Below, in pieces: positions 31,335 to 43,085 of a stretch of 64,000 nucleotides of DNA. The notes beneath the pieces were generated by a model, which was not told where the DNA came from, did not search any database, and was given only the letters and a program-made list of their open reading frames with translations. The stretch comes from Medicago truncatula (Eukaryota; Streptophyta; Magnoliopsida; Fabales; Fabaceae), in NCBI RefSeq assembly GCF_003473485.1, contig NC_053044.1, forward strand, positions 6,336,501-6,400,500. The letters run 5' to 3'. Numbering within the stretch: position 1 is the stretch's first letter; every line of letters begins with the position of its first letter. The translations under genes were made by a program, and so were the position numbers.

Positions 31335-32500
31335 TTCAAATACAAGATATCTTCAACACCAAGCTTCAGCTATATATAAATACGAAGTTTGATCGAATAA
31401 GGTCTAAACACTTGAACATATTCACATACATACATATACAAGTGTAACCTGTTCATATACTCTTTTAATTATATACATACTTATTTATAATATATTGTCC
31501 TCTAAAGGAACCACTTGTGTAACACCGTTGAACCCCACAAAAAATATTTAATGCAAATAAATCATTTAATTAAAAGAATTCAAGATGTTACGTTATCATT
31601 TTCTCAAAAACATGCATAATTTGTTTTTCATAAATCCTGCAGCAGAATAAAAACATCTTAAATAAATAATATATAAAGAAATTAATTAAATAAAATTCTA
31701 AAATCGGGTCGTTATACATGTGAGTTCCGACAGTGTTAAAATTGTATGTTTCTTTTCCTTTTCGGATGTTTGCTTCTATGTAAGATGTCCTGGAACTCGA
31801 GAATAGAATTCCTCCCTTTATAATGCCTCCTGAGGCCTCTTGAATCTTCATTCTTCATCTTCCCAAGATCTTCACAGATCTTCGGATGTCTTGCATTGCC
31901 TATATGCATGATTTCTTCGTGAATTTACGACAAAACATCCTAAAATTTCTAAGTTTCAGAAAGAACATAATTACATACTCAAATATGGAAAACATTACAA
32001 ATGTCCATAAATTTTAAGTAAATTATTCTAATACTCCTCTTTTGTGCTTGTTAAACCTACTGAAATTGACTGAAAAACGTGTAAAGAATAACGTAATATG
32101 ACATATCATCAATAGTCACGCGACAATATATCTATTTTTGGAAGGTGATCAACGAAAACATCGCTGATATAGCCAAGAGTGGGTATCCTTGGAACACACT
32201 TGTCTTCTTCATGAACTCTTGTGGAGAGTGGGTGTTCTAGTATGTGACATGGAGGATGATCCTCAGCAGAAAATTGATTAAGAAATTAGCCATTAAAAAA
32301 TTTACGATTTTGAGGCTATCAAACAAATCAAATAAAGTTTAACTTGATCTAGCAACCGACTATTTAATGCTTTCACATAGTCATATAGTAAAAGGTGATA
32401 TTTTCCTCTATAATCACAAGAACAACAAAAAATATTGTTGGAAAAATGATTAAAATGTGATACCCTAAACCAAAAGTGATTTAATTACACAATTTGTAAA
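31335..32500. other. Possible LTR relic; otherwise no gene
   Basis: TGTAACACC at 31518 and ATCGGGTCGTTATACATG at about 31703-31720 recall the ends of gypsy-type LTRs, with a CT-rich promoter-like stretch at 31780-31880 (CTCCCTTTATAATGCCTCC). The two LTR boundaries do not pair up, so this is weak. Nothing else is recognised up to the NCR block at 32520. Confidence 0.25.
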
Positions 32501-33238
32501 ACTAAACTTATTTAGTGAAAGCACTGTGTCTTCGGAGATTTCCATCTCCATAATATTACTCAATAATAAGATAGATCAAATTTTAATACAAGTATTAGAA
32601 AATAGTACAAAGAAACTAACACAATGGAGCTAGTTTACAACATATGTCTCAGGATTTGTCTTATAGAATATAAATGAACGCTTAGAGAACTAAAAAGATG
32701 GAGAAAATGATTATTAGGCTTATTTGGAGCAAGATCTAATAACTCAAACGAATCTTAATATGAGCACACTCAACAGAAAAGTATGCATAAAAACAAGCAC
32801 TCAATCTTTGTTAAGTTCACTTTTTGTATGACTATGCTTAATGTTCTCAAACACTCGTGAGAATATAAGTCCCTACTATATTTAGAGAAGGAATATTGCA
32901 CGTAGGGGTCTATGGAACCATAGCTGGAACAGGTCTTAATTTGTTAGGTGTCGCGAGTATAAACATTAAATACTCTTTGATCTTGGAACATGGGATATCC
33001 AATAAGGACATATAAGAGGTATTTGAATAATCTAATTAATCGTCGTCATCAATCTATTTCAGACCATTATTTTTTATTCTCAAACAACCATTCTTGTAAA
33101 AGCTCTCCAATTTATTTCTTTTATCATAAGTTTAGTTAATTACCGAGTTGAAAACAACAATCTATGTGGAGACGATAACTTACAACTTTTTTATTTTTAC
33201 TTGAAAAAATTTGATGTACTTGTTAAAATTTGTCAACA
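32501..33238. repeat. 3' part of NCR block, copy C, up to the Helitron
   Basis: Parallels 44770-45490 closely (GGAGATTTCCATCTCCATAA; AACACAATGGAGCTAGTTTA; ATAAGTCCCTACTA). Similarity resumes at 35977 on the far side of the Helitron. Confidence 0.8.
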
Positions 33239-35476
33239 TCTATACCTATTAATAAATGCAATACATTTTTGGTCTAGCCTATTTTATTTCCTATTTTACC
33301 CCTAATTAATTGCAAATATTCCATAATATAAACGGTTAAAAGTTAAGTTGGTTACATTACCATGTTTGAAAATCAAAATATAACTTCTTTCCCTTACAAT
33401 CTCCTTTCCATTACAACATTCTGCCACAATTTTCATTCTACCATTTTTTTCAGTAGCACCATTTCATTCCATTGATATTATTACCTTCCCATTAAATTTA
33501 AAGTCATGCTTGCTCACTACATGCGTGCAGCTTTCAGGCCTTTACAACTTACAAGGCTATGCGTTCCTTCCAATGACTTTCTTCTTTATATTATCTTTTT
33601 TTTTTTTGTGAAGAATTCTCTTATATTATCTCTCTCAATTTCTATCTCAAAATAAAACAATGACGATTTTATTTCAATCATTAGTTTTTTTTAAGGAATC
33701 ATCAACTTTTTTATACTTGTTACATTTATCATTGAAGTACATATAATAGGGTGATTTATGGCAGTTTCTCTCTCTTTCTATTTGACAATTGCAAATGAGA
33801 ATTGAGGATTGACCAGTTCTATTGTTTTTCTTCTCAGGGCAAAAAACAAAAAAACGAAAGAAAATGAGAGACGTTCCAAATTACAATTGCAAGAGAGACG
33901 TTTCATCCAAAGATAAAGAGGAAAGCATGACAGGGTTTCACCAAGTTTCTATATTTCTTTTCCCTTTTATCATCCATTTATTTTAACAAAGAGAAATATA
34001 CATTTCATCCATTTGACAATAGGGTACATACTTTCATAATACATTTCTTATTTTTAATTTCGATTTCAGTATGAATTTAGTTGGTGATTTTATTGGTCAA
34101 ATTTTTGTTTCTATTATATCCTTCATTGACTTTTTCTTCAAACTTCCCTTACAATGATTTATTGTATTCATTTGTTTTCCTTTAGTTTTCATATGCAATT
34201 CCAATTATATTTTAATCCCTTTTTTAGTGTGGAAAATTGATGTAACTTCTATTATGTTTCAATCTTCTAATCTTCCTTTTTTTTTGTTTGAACATGAATC
34301 TTCTAACCTTAATTTGTTTTCATTTTTTTCTTCATGAAAGTGGTTTTTCTATTATCATATTCCATAACTATTAATGGGAACAAGAATGAGACGACCATGA
34401 AATGTTAGTAGGTTACTGTTAACTCTCTTACTTTGTGTGTTGTGCTTCTACGATTTTTAATATTCATCCATGTCTTTTTTTTGGTCATGTATTCATCCAT
34501 GTCTTTTTATACTAAGATCACACACTTTCTTCTTTTACCATTATTTTTTCTTCGTTTCTATTTTTTTTTAAATTTGGAGATTTTGTTCTACGGTTTTTTT
34601 CTTTTACCATTATAAAACTGTTCAGATTTTGTTCATAACAATGTGATCAATTTCAAAAACCATATTATTATTTAAAGTATCTACATTAAATATGTTGACA
34701 ACATTTTGTAACCAAGGTCGACCTGTTTATGAAAATGTAGGTATTTTGTGAATTGATATAGAATGATTTGTTGTTATCTTTCAAGAAGCCGGTGGTTGCA
34801 CGTGTTTGGTAAAAACGAACAAATTGAGAGAGCGGGTTAGAGGGAAATGGTACAATTTTAATACTATTATTTCAGTTTTTGACTTTTGAACTTTAACGTG
34901 TTTTTTTTTTTAACAAGCTAAAATTTTTGAACTTTAACCTTAACTGTCTTTTTTTTCATTTACTATTTGTTTTCTATCAACATCGGTTCAATGTGAGATG
35001 AAAGACAAGGTAGAGAAAGAGAAGGGACAAACTAATATTTAAGGAAAATAGGGAGCCATCGAGGTAACCCTTTCACCCTGGCCTAAATGCAAATCCTCAC
35101 ATAGCACTTGCACAAAATGATGAAGGTTGGAGGCATAAGGTTTTTGGAGAGAGAGAGGGTTGTTTACAAATTTTAGTTAAAATATTTTCTTATTCTGTTT
35201 CTACAATTAATTTTATTCTCTTCATTTCTTTTGTAGAAAATGAAAGTGTGATGTAAATAGAGATGATGAACAAAGAAAATAATTTGGTTTTTTTTTCTTC
35301 CTATATACCTATAAATAAAGACACAATTTTTTATGTTTTGTACCTCTGGACTTATTTGATATTTACTTTGTGTTACTCAAGTATACTTTACCCATGTTCA
35401 ACCCCTAAACTCATTCCAACCTCAACCATAGAGTGGAGAATAAGAACCATATAAGGACTGGGAGAAAGTTCAAAAG

Positions 35477-35525
<49 letters not shown>

Positions 35526-35976
35526 CTGAAATACATTTTAATGAAGTAATTATGTAAAAAACTTTATTTTAGGCCTTTGAGATGCAAATTATTTTTTGAA
35601 TGGCAAAGGGCTAAAGAGATTAATTGTGCATTTGGAATCAAAATGAAAGGTTTCAGATAACAAGTTGATGTTATAATTTTCTTATGTTTCATATATTTCT
35701 ATTTTATTGTGTGCATATTTGATACTATGAAGTGTGTTAAATGTGAGATATGTCAATTATCTTATGTTTACAACTATTTCAATTAATAAATAACAATTAT
35801 AGTGTGTTCTAATCCTCTTATTCACTTACTGTCTATTTATATCTCTTTATTCATAGAATAGCTACTATTCAAAAGTAGCATTTTCTTTTCTAACCTATCA
35901 TTTTTGTGTAGATATATGCGTTAGCGCAGTAGAAAAAGCGGACAGACGGGCACGGAAGTGCCGGTCTGAACGCTAG
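33239..35976 (+). mobile_element. Complete non-autonomous Helitron, 2738 bp
   Basis: Starts with TCTATACCTATTAATAAATG after an A, and ends in CTAG before a T. The end is preceded by a strong hairpin (CAGACGGGCAC-GGA-AGTGCCGGTCTG, 35943-35968) and AACG, all hallmarks of Helitrons. Paralogous NCR blocks keep the empty site: ATCATCA|TATATAATAAC at 45487 and ATCTTCA|TATATAATAAC near 29134, against GTCAACA and TATATAATAAC on either side here. No Rep/helicase gene is inside, so it depends on another element. The interior holds short AT-rich frames only and an (AT)22 microsatellite. Confidence 0.88.
35479..35522. repeat. (AT)22 microsatellite
   Basis: Uninterrupted AT dinucleotides inside the Helitron. 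Confidence 0.95.
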
Positions 35977-36431
35977 TATATAATAACAACAATACTTAAA
36001 GTTTGTATTGATCATGAATACTTAGCTCTTTAAGTCTTTGCTATAGTTCTTTAACAAATACTGATATATGTAAATTTTAAATCACAAGTATTTGTATAAC
36101 ACAAGGAAAATAGAGCTTGGTTCTTAGAGTCATAGATAAATTTTCTAATTTAATTTGAATACAGCTCACAAAAATAAACATTTAATTAAGACATGTACAA
36201 TTATTGCAATAGACAATTATAATTTTGTATTAACATTCTAGTTTTCCATATCTTTTAGAAGCAGGCAAACACTCCGAGTTTCTTAAAAAAACTAAAATGT
36301 AAGAGAAATAGAAATGATGTTTGAGAACAATTACAAGTAAAAAAACATTATAACATGAATATAAATGATAGATTATGTAATATTCTAAAGACTTTTTGTG
36401 CACTCTCTTGACTCTTTCACTAAATACAAAA
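35977..36431. repeat. NCR block copy C continues
   Basis: Matches 45490-45880 (TTTAACAAATACTGATATAT; TTAGAAGCAGGCAAACACTC). Gene-free. Confidence 0.75.
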
Positions 36432-36753
36432 TCAATTGGGATTAAGTCTTACTTGCAACCCTGGTCTAACACACTTACAATTACTTCTGAGACACTTCAC
36501 GACCAAATAGGATGGACACATATTTTTTGGACAATCAGAATCTCTAAAACATCTTCTATTACCACCCGCTTTAATAAAAAAAAAAGAGAATAAAATAATG
36601 AAATTAAAATGAGATGAAATTATTTTGTTAGAAGTAACGAAGGAAATTTAAAAAGATAAAAAAAATAAAAAACTTACAATCAATATTTTGTGAAACAATA
36701 AATGAGGAGAGAAATATAATCATAACACAAACAAACTTGAGAATTTCAGTCAT
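36432..36753 (-). CDS. NCR peptide C
   Basis: Exon 1 (36678-36753) and exon 2 (36432-36568) encode 70 residues, the same length as NCR A. The signal peptide reads MTEILKFVCVMIIFLSSFIV. The mature peptide (GGNRRCFRDSDCPKNMC...) has six cysteines, C-X5-C-X4-C-X7-C-X4-C-X-C, and a basic character with R and K near the end (CKCVRPGLQVRLNPN). The single intron has a strong donor (GATT|GTAAGT) and acceptor (TTAAAG|CGGG). Start, splice sites, cysteines and stop are intact. Expected role: secreted nodule peptide targeted to symbiosomes. A general defensin-like role cannot be excluded from sequence alone. Confidence 0.87.
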
Positions 36754-36826
36754 ATTTTCTCACTTTATATGTAACAAATAGTTTAATCACTTTATGATTT
36801 TTAAAGCTGATTGTCTACTTACATAA

Positions 36827-36834
36827 TTTATATA
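36827..36834 (-). promoter_or_regulatory. TATA box of NCR gene C
   Basis: TATATAAA on the minus strand, in the block shared with NCR genes A and D, about 75 bp upstream of the start codon. Confidence 0.6.
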
Positions 36835-36839
36835 ATTTT

Positions 36840-37640
36840 AAATGGCCCATGTGTAGTTGTAAAAAAACCTTTTATAAAATTAGAATCATTATTAAATGTA
36901 TATCAATGTGTTGTGTGTCCCTTCAACACATTTAGTAAAAAGAAAGATTAAAAAAATTACCAATCATAAAAGTACATTTTATTTTTATTAAATTTCAAAA
37001 ATTGTATAAGCTTTGATGGCTAAAAGAGGGAAAATCACAAAAGATAAATGATAACCACAAAATTAATGTTGGTTATTATCTTTGAATTATCCCCTTAATA
37101 TAATGATGTGTTGGGAGATTGCATGACCTAAATCATCAAATATGTGTCTATTTATGATTTTAGAAATTAATTTAATTTTAATTGTTATTTAATCATTTTG
37201 AACTATTGATGTGTGTTATGGTTGGTTTGTTAGACCAAAATTTGTTTAAGAACAAATCATTAAAGTTTTGATGATAACAAATTAAGAATGTATGAGAACA
37301 CTTATGAAAATGTGTGTTTCAGTGTGTAGGTAATTCTAAGTATAAGAGAAGTTTTGCCTATGGACTAAGCCAAAGCTATGGACTTCATTCAACGCTCTTG
37401 ACTACTTGTTGACGCTTTGGAACTTGTTGAAGCTTATGTTATAGATAAAGACAATGGTCTGTATTAAGATGAAGGTAAACTATGTGGAAGTCAATGTTGT
37501 AGTTTGAGCCTTTGGTCTAAGATCCTTTGTACCATCATTAACTCAAGGTTTTATGAATGATGCATGAAATTATTCTTTGCTAAGAAAGGAAACATTGTTC
37601 TGACTAATGTAAAGGAGTAAAATTCATTAAGATACTCAAG
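36840..37640. repeat. Upstream part of NCR block, copy C
   Basis: Matches 29820-30745 and 47940-48300, and in reverse 23950-24560. Gene-free. Confidence 0.75.
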
Positions 37641-38469
37641 GTATCCAAAATTAAAGTATAACACGCAAGGTCTCTATAGTTGTGTCACTTTTTTTGTATC
37701 ATTATCCATGACTTCCCTATCTCTTACCAAATAGCTTGAAGTTACTATTGCTTGCCTTATTCTAGTCCCACTAGTGGAAGACTCCATCTCAAACAGTATT
37801 ATTCACAACAACTTCTAAATGTGTACGTGCACTTTGCCGTTTACCTTATAAATTGTACAACTCAACAAACTTCTATCTTCAAGAGTTAACCGAGTATTTT
37901 TACCACTATTTTTTTTTTATGGTGATGTTTAGTATTTAATGTATATTCTTACCATTGCCTCTCAAGGCTGATGTCCATTTTTAACATTTTCAGTTCAGTT
38001 CCATCACCTAGAAAACCTTGTCCAACTAGAGCCATGCACCAACATGCAACAAATAAAAACGGCATTTCTCATAATTATCATGTATGTTTTGTCTTGTTTT
38101 ATATGCATGCCAAAAAATAGTAGAGCCATTTAACATGTATAACCCACACAATTTGGAACCTCTACTTATTATCTTTGCATTACGCAGAGGAGTTTCCATT
38201 ATCTCATGCTCAATACTAATTTCATAGCCTAACTCATCATACATTCTTATCTACGATAAATTCTTACCTCACATCTTACCTCACATCTTACCAAAGGAGC
38301 TCATGACAGTCAAACATCATAAGATGTAACTTGAACCTTATAAACTTTGTATTTTTTAAGGAAAACTGCTCTACCTTCTTCAATATGCAGTCTTAAAGTA
38401 TTCATTCCTTTCACACATATGAAAATAACATTCAAAGTCTATAAGCCAATTCCCTTCCGGTTTCCAAAA
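37641..38469. other. Decayed copia-type internal region, no gene
   Basis: TTACCATTGCCTCTCAAGGCTGATGTCC at about 37950-37977 resembles the TTACCACCGCCTCTCCAGGCTGATG stretch at 20738-20762 of the gag-only element, so this is probably the downstream part of the relic at 38470-39010. Confidence 0.5.
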
Positions 38470-39010
38470 TGTCACCACTAGTGCATCCACACCCTCATAA
38501 TTCTCCTCTAAGACAACTCTACAACTTGCACAAAGTCATTATTTCCTTCCAACTTGAGACAATCCTTATTGAAGAGACCGGTCTTAAGAAACTTGAAAAA
38601 CATAAACTTTTCACCACCCTTGTATTTTAATTTTCCCCAATTTCCTCTACTCCCACCTCTTCCTATACATTCAAGGCATCCACACCACCTTCAACTCTTT
38701 AAACTTGGTCGACTCCATGGTTCTAAGAGCCGATTAGACTTCATTGAAGATGATTTTACCTTACTTTTCATAAAGCATATTATCCATGGAGTGGTCAAAA
38801 TATAATGCATAGTAAGAGTAAATCCTTATCTTCATCCTCAATGTTCCCTTCAATGTTCACCAAGTCATCAATGATATTCTCGAATTTTGTCAATTGATCC
38901 ACAATTTTTTTTGGCTTCACCATCCTAAATGAATATAGTTTTTGTCTCAAGAAGTATCTATGAGCGAATTATTTGGTCATACATAATGACTCTAACTTGG
39001 TACACATGGT
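38470..39010 (-). pseudogene. Degenerate copia-type Gag relic
   Basis: Read on the minus strand this parallels the intact Gag at 20799-21629: a spoiled zinc knuckle region (KTGLFNKDC; first cysteines and the histidine lost), then text matching the Gag centre (counterparts of CCAAGTCATC.A and AATGA.TA.AGTTTTTG). Several stops and frameshifts interrupt it. No LTRs could be assigned. Confidence 0.65.
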
Positions 39011-39017
39011 TGTTATG

Positions 39018-39815
39018 GTTAGGGAAGGCAATTGGACCCAGGCCTGATGAGTACCCCAAAAAAATATCTGCAATGGGTAGGGTAAAACCCTGCTTTCATG
39101 GGTATGGGTGCGGGTAAGGATACTATACTATAAAAATACTTTATTTATTTTTGGTGTACAATTATTTAATTTTTTTTTTTTGTAGATAGACGAAATGACA
39201 AAACCATTATAAACTCACACACACAAGTGGAGGTACCGGAGTTCGAACCCGGTCATGGTATCCGGCCTAACAATTTCGGCATTTTGCTAGTTGAGCTAGG
39301 ACTTCTGGATATTTTTATAATATAAAAATATTTATATAATATAAAAATACTTTATTTATTTTTGGTGTACAATTATTTAATTTATTTAGCTATTTAAGTC
39401 TAAACCTAAACCTAAAAATTGATTATTTAAATCAATTTGATATTTATTTTGGTATGCACTTTTTTATATGTATTTTAAGTGTTTTTATTTTAATTTTCTA
39501 CGGATATTTTGGATATTTTTTTATTTGGCTAAATACTTCGATTCGTACTATTTTATGACTTGATTTGATTAATTTTGGATCATAGTTTTATTTCAAATGT
39601 GATGTTTTTTATAGTATCTTCATAGATAAAGTGCGGGTAATAGGTATAGATATGAGCACTTAGGTACCCATAGGGTATGGGAAATGGTACTAAGGTAGTT
39701 GCCCACAAGGGTATGGACTCGGGTACCAACATTTTTTACAAATGCGGGTATGAATGTGGGTACTATAATACCATGCTCAATGGATACCCATCGTCATTGG
39801 ATCCCAACTTATTTA
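39018..39815. mobile_element. Possible hAT-like non-autonomous element hosting a SINE
   Basis: GGGTA/TACCC-rich stretches at both ends (GCAATGGGTAGGGTAAAACC at the left; TAGGTACCCATAGGGTATGG and GATACCCATCGTCATTGG at the right) are loosely inverted, as in known plant non-autonomous families of this look. Ends and target duplication were not resolved. Confidence 0.35.
39174..39310 (-). mobile_element. tRNA-derived SINE
   Basis: On the minus strand CCTAGCTCAACTAGCAAAAT carries an A box and CCGGGTTCGAACTCCGG a B box, followed by CTCCACTTGTGTGTGTGAG and an A-rich tail. Both sides carry the same ~44-bp sequence (TATAAAAATACTTTATTTAT ... ACAATTATTTAATTT at 39129-39172 and 39340-39383). Confidence 0.75.
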
Positions 39816-40533
39816 GTTTCGTTGGGCAATCCCAAATATCTATTTTCAATTTACATTCATCTTCCACAAATTAAAAATACCACCAATACAATAAAGTTGA
39901 GAATGAGAAAGAGGAACACGGAAAGTATTGGAGATGATAAATTCAACCCAAAATAATGTCAAAACAATTTTTTTTTTCACTGCCATTTTATCATAATATA
40001 GATCGGACAAATTTTTAGCTGTGCTATTAAAATTTATTGATTAAATGTTATTTTCCAATTGTTTCTTTTTTATTATAATTTTTTTTTGGCTAACACTTTC
40101 TTCTATTTTTAGTGGTTGCAATTCGTGGAATGAAATTTAAAGGACATGCCATGTTGTATGAAATTGTAAAGTTTGCTTATGCAATGATGATTTAACGAAT
40201 GTATTTTAACATTTACCAACATATCATAGTAAGGGAAGACGAGAATTGGTGGGGGACAATTAGGTTTATTAATTGAAATTTAAGAATGGGAGGTTAGTGT
40301 TCGATTAAAATTAAGTAGGCCAGGTTAGTGTCATTTTAAGAAATAAAGGGGGTGTAAGTGACATTTTAAAGAAGGTTAGTGCAATTTTTTTTAGAATTTA
40401 TCTCAAAACAAATAAAATGGAGTGGTTGATGTGTTGTCCTATAACGTGTGTGGTTTTCTTTTAGAGCAGTGATACATAGACATACTTATGTGGGATACAC
40501 TCTTGTACCTCCACATAGAAATGCAACATGTGG
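39816..40533. other. No gene seen
   Basis: AT-rich sequence with poly-T runs; nothing recognisable. Confidence 0.45.
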
Positions 40534-40600
40534 CTCTCTCTCTCTCTCTATCCCTCCCTCCCTCCCTCCCTCTCCCCCCCTCTCTCTCTCTCTCTCTCTC
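40534..40600. repeat. Compound (CT)n/(CCCT)n microsatellite
   Basis: CTCTCTCTCTCTCT, then CCCTCCCTCCCT, then CTCTCTCTCTCTCTCT; strand-asymmetric pyrimidine tract. Confidence 0.92.
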
Positions 40601-40776
40601 ATGTGTATAAGGTGTCATGTTTTAGTTGGTTGTAAAAAGGGTGGTACAATGTGTGTATGAGAAAAAGATGTCTATGTATCTTTTTTCTTTCTTTCTTTTA
40701 TTCCCCTAGAAAAACTGAGAAAAATACCAACAAGATATTATTATTTCAACCTTGTCCTTGTGAAAACCCATTAAAT

Positions 40777-40930
40777 AGTACTCCTTCCGTTTCACAATGA
40801 GTGTCGTTTAAGGTTTTAACACACAAATTAAAAAATGAAATGAAATAATCATTAGACATTACATTTTTATTAAACTGCTCTTACTCTTTAGCTTTCCCTA
40901 TTTTAATTTGACAACCCATTTTGGCATTGT
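40777..40930. repeat. One-ended Stowaway-like MITE fragment
   Basis: TACTCCTTCCGTTTCACAAT starts like a Stowaway MITE, but the opposite end is not found, so the copy is truncated. Confidence 0.45.
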
Positions 40931-41571
40931 AGGTACAAATCAACTAAATACATAGATTGCAATCTTCAAAGAGAAAACTTTGTTCAAAGTTTCTTTTCAA
41001 TGATTCGCATGGGATGCCTTGATATGCTACCACAAGATTTACATAAATTAGTTCTATATGAACTTCAAAAGCATGGTTTTGCACTCTGTATCATCATTTT
41101 TGTTCTACTGCTTGAAACCTAACTTTAATGAATAATATTATGCAGCTAAAATGCTTTACATGAGAATAGAAAAACGTGGGTTGGTAATTGATTCGTTAGT
41201 TCTAGGTGTTACTATGATTCGTAGTTTCCTTCTTTTCCAAAAAGGAGATGGTGTACTCGCAAACACTCTGACGATCTAGTAAGAATATTTTGGATATGTG
41301 AACGCAATAACAATTGAAACCTGCAATCAGAAGTGGCAACAATTAATAGTTCATAATGCAGCAAAGTAGAGAAGGTTCAAATTCGGCAACAACTTTGATT
41401 GTTTTCTATTCTTGACGCGTCTTGTGCTATAATCATATTTGTATCATTTTTGTAATAATTATTTATATATGTATCATAAAGAAAATCTGGGGACAATACC
41501 CTAGTTTATTCTTCAAATTACATCACTAGCTTTATACCCAAATCTTATGTGAACAATATTTAGTTGATGAA
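40931..41571. other. No gene seen; 3' flank of PI-I copy 3
   Basis: Short stretches of the PI-I 3' flank are recognisable from about 41500 (AGTTTATTCTTCAAATTACA). Otherwise nothing. Confidence 0.45.
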
Positions 41572-42223
41572 TCAACCAATTATTGGAGTCCTAATGACCT
41601 TATTAGATTCATCAACATACAATCGAACTCTCTTGAACCTGAAATCAGCAGTAACAAATGAATCAGGGGGCACCACTTGAATTTCAACTCCAGATATATC
41701 TTCCTTTATTTTTCTCTCTGCTTCTTCTGCAGTGACACCAACTAGCTCAGGCCAACTTGTTTTTGTAGGGTTATTTGTCCCTAGAAGTTGATTGTAAGTC
41801 CCTGCAACACCAAACATATTTTAATATCATTGTAGTTTGGTTTCGTTTTTTCAAAACAAGTCCACCAAAATTGACATTAGAGATAATTAAACTTGAAATT
41901 TTGATGAGAGTATTCTCAAAATCTATTTTTTAAAGAATAAAACATGATCTAGTTAAAAATCATGTTTAAGAAAGAAAAAAATTGGATAGTAAACAAACAC
42001 AAATTGCTTCATTTTTAAAATCTCTAAAATAAAATCTCTAGATTTTTCCATCACAAAATCTTTTATCTTTTAAAGTTGAAAAACTAACACATCATAAATT
42101 AGTGATTCATTTTTTATTTTATTTCAATATACTCAAAGAGAAAAATTATAACTTACTTGGCAAGGGTTCATTAGGCTGCTCCTGAGGAGGATTAGTTCCT
42201 TGTCCTTGTTGCTCCTCAGCCAT
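41572..42223 (-). CDS. Potato inhibitor I family protease inhibitor
   Basis: Exons 42157-42223 and 41572-41801 encode 98 residues. The protein should inhibit serine proteases of insects or pathogens through an exposed loop. The family core is complete: [35 protein letters not shown] and [19 protein letters not shown]. By alignment to eglin-type inhibitors (VTLD), the reactive bond lies in VTA-D, with Ala at P1, which would favour elastase- or subtilisin-like targets. There is no signal peptide. Two in-frame acceptors are possible, GTTGCAG|G at 41801 and TTCTAG|G at 41780, 21 nt apart. The second matches the acceptor position of the other copies and would give 91 residues. An ATG at 41817 lies in the intron and is not the start. 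All features are intact. Confidence 0.86.
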
Positions 42224-42316
42224 TAATACCAATCTAGATAGAACTTCAAAAAAAAATATATTTTGTTGTTCTCTGAAAAGGGTGAAAGTTATCTCAGAAG
42301 AGTGAACTCGTTGACA

Positions 42317-42324
42317 TATTTATA
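42317..42324 (-). promoter_or_regulatory. TATA box of PI-I copy 3
   Basis: TATAAATA on the minus strand about 95 bp upstream of the start codon, followed upstream by the block conserved with copies 1 and 2 (GTGCCGTATTAGAATCAACT). Confidence 0.6.
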
Positions 42325-42459
42325 ACCGAAAGAAGTTGATTCTAATACGGCACCTCTTTTGAACATTTGGTTAATGAGACAATTAAGCTGGTTATTCCAA
42401 TGCCATATGCCTCTGTTTGGTGGTGTCACACAAGCTAATTTTGGACTATATATGTGGTG

Positions 42460-42941
42460 TGTATCTAAAGAAAATAACATATTTAACTCTTTTGGGTTGA
42501 TTTTGTTCACCTTTCAAAAATTGCTTTCAATTTTTAATATAAGTAACATATGTAATAAATAGATAAAAAAAATTTTAAAATTTTTAAAAAAATGTAACAA
42601 ACACTATATATAATATATATATATAAACAGGATCTGTTGATACTAGGTGTAAAGACTTACACCAAATCTTAGTCATTCAATCTAATTAATATGATGGTTC
42701 AAAATATAGAAACATAAATTTTAAAATGTGTCATGTGATAAATGTTAATAGTTTTTTGTTTTTTCTTGGTTACAAATGTAAAATAAATGTTAATGATTTG
42801 ATCATTTAACTTTTTTCATTGACAAATCCTTTCAAAGATCAAAAGTGAAGTTATTTAAAATAATAGAGGTTGGATAAAAAAGTTGCATAAAAGTAAATGA
42901 CATTCAAAAACTTATATTTAACATAAAAAATTAAGCATATA
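42460..42941. other. No gene seen
   Basis: AT-rich upstream sequence with a short (TA)n stretch at about 42608-42623. Confidence 0.45.
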
Positions 42942-43085
42942 CTCCCTCCGGTCCTATTTACAAGAGACAGTTGACTTTTTAGATACATTGAATAATGTAT
43001 GTATCTAGTCAAGAACCTAAACCAAATACATAAATTATTCAATGTATCTAAAAAGTAAATTGTCTCTTGTAAATAGGACCGGAGG
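42942..43085. mobile_element. Stowaway MITE, 144 bp, near-perfect palindrome
   Basis: CTCCCTCCGGTCCTATTTAC at one end and its complement GTAAATAGGACCGGAG at the other, with TA flanks. The arms pair over most of their ~65 bp (TTTTTAGATACATTGAATAA in both), leaving a short loop. Confidence 0.9.

Noticed and set aside
41572-41817. 81-codon frame starting at the ATG at 41817 as a whole PI-I gene
   Set aside because: The ATG lies in the intron; homology to the other copies places the start in exon 1 at 42223.
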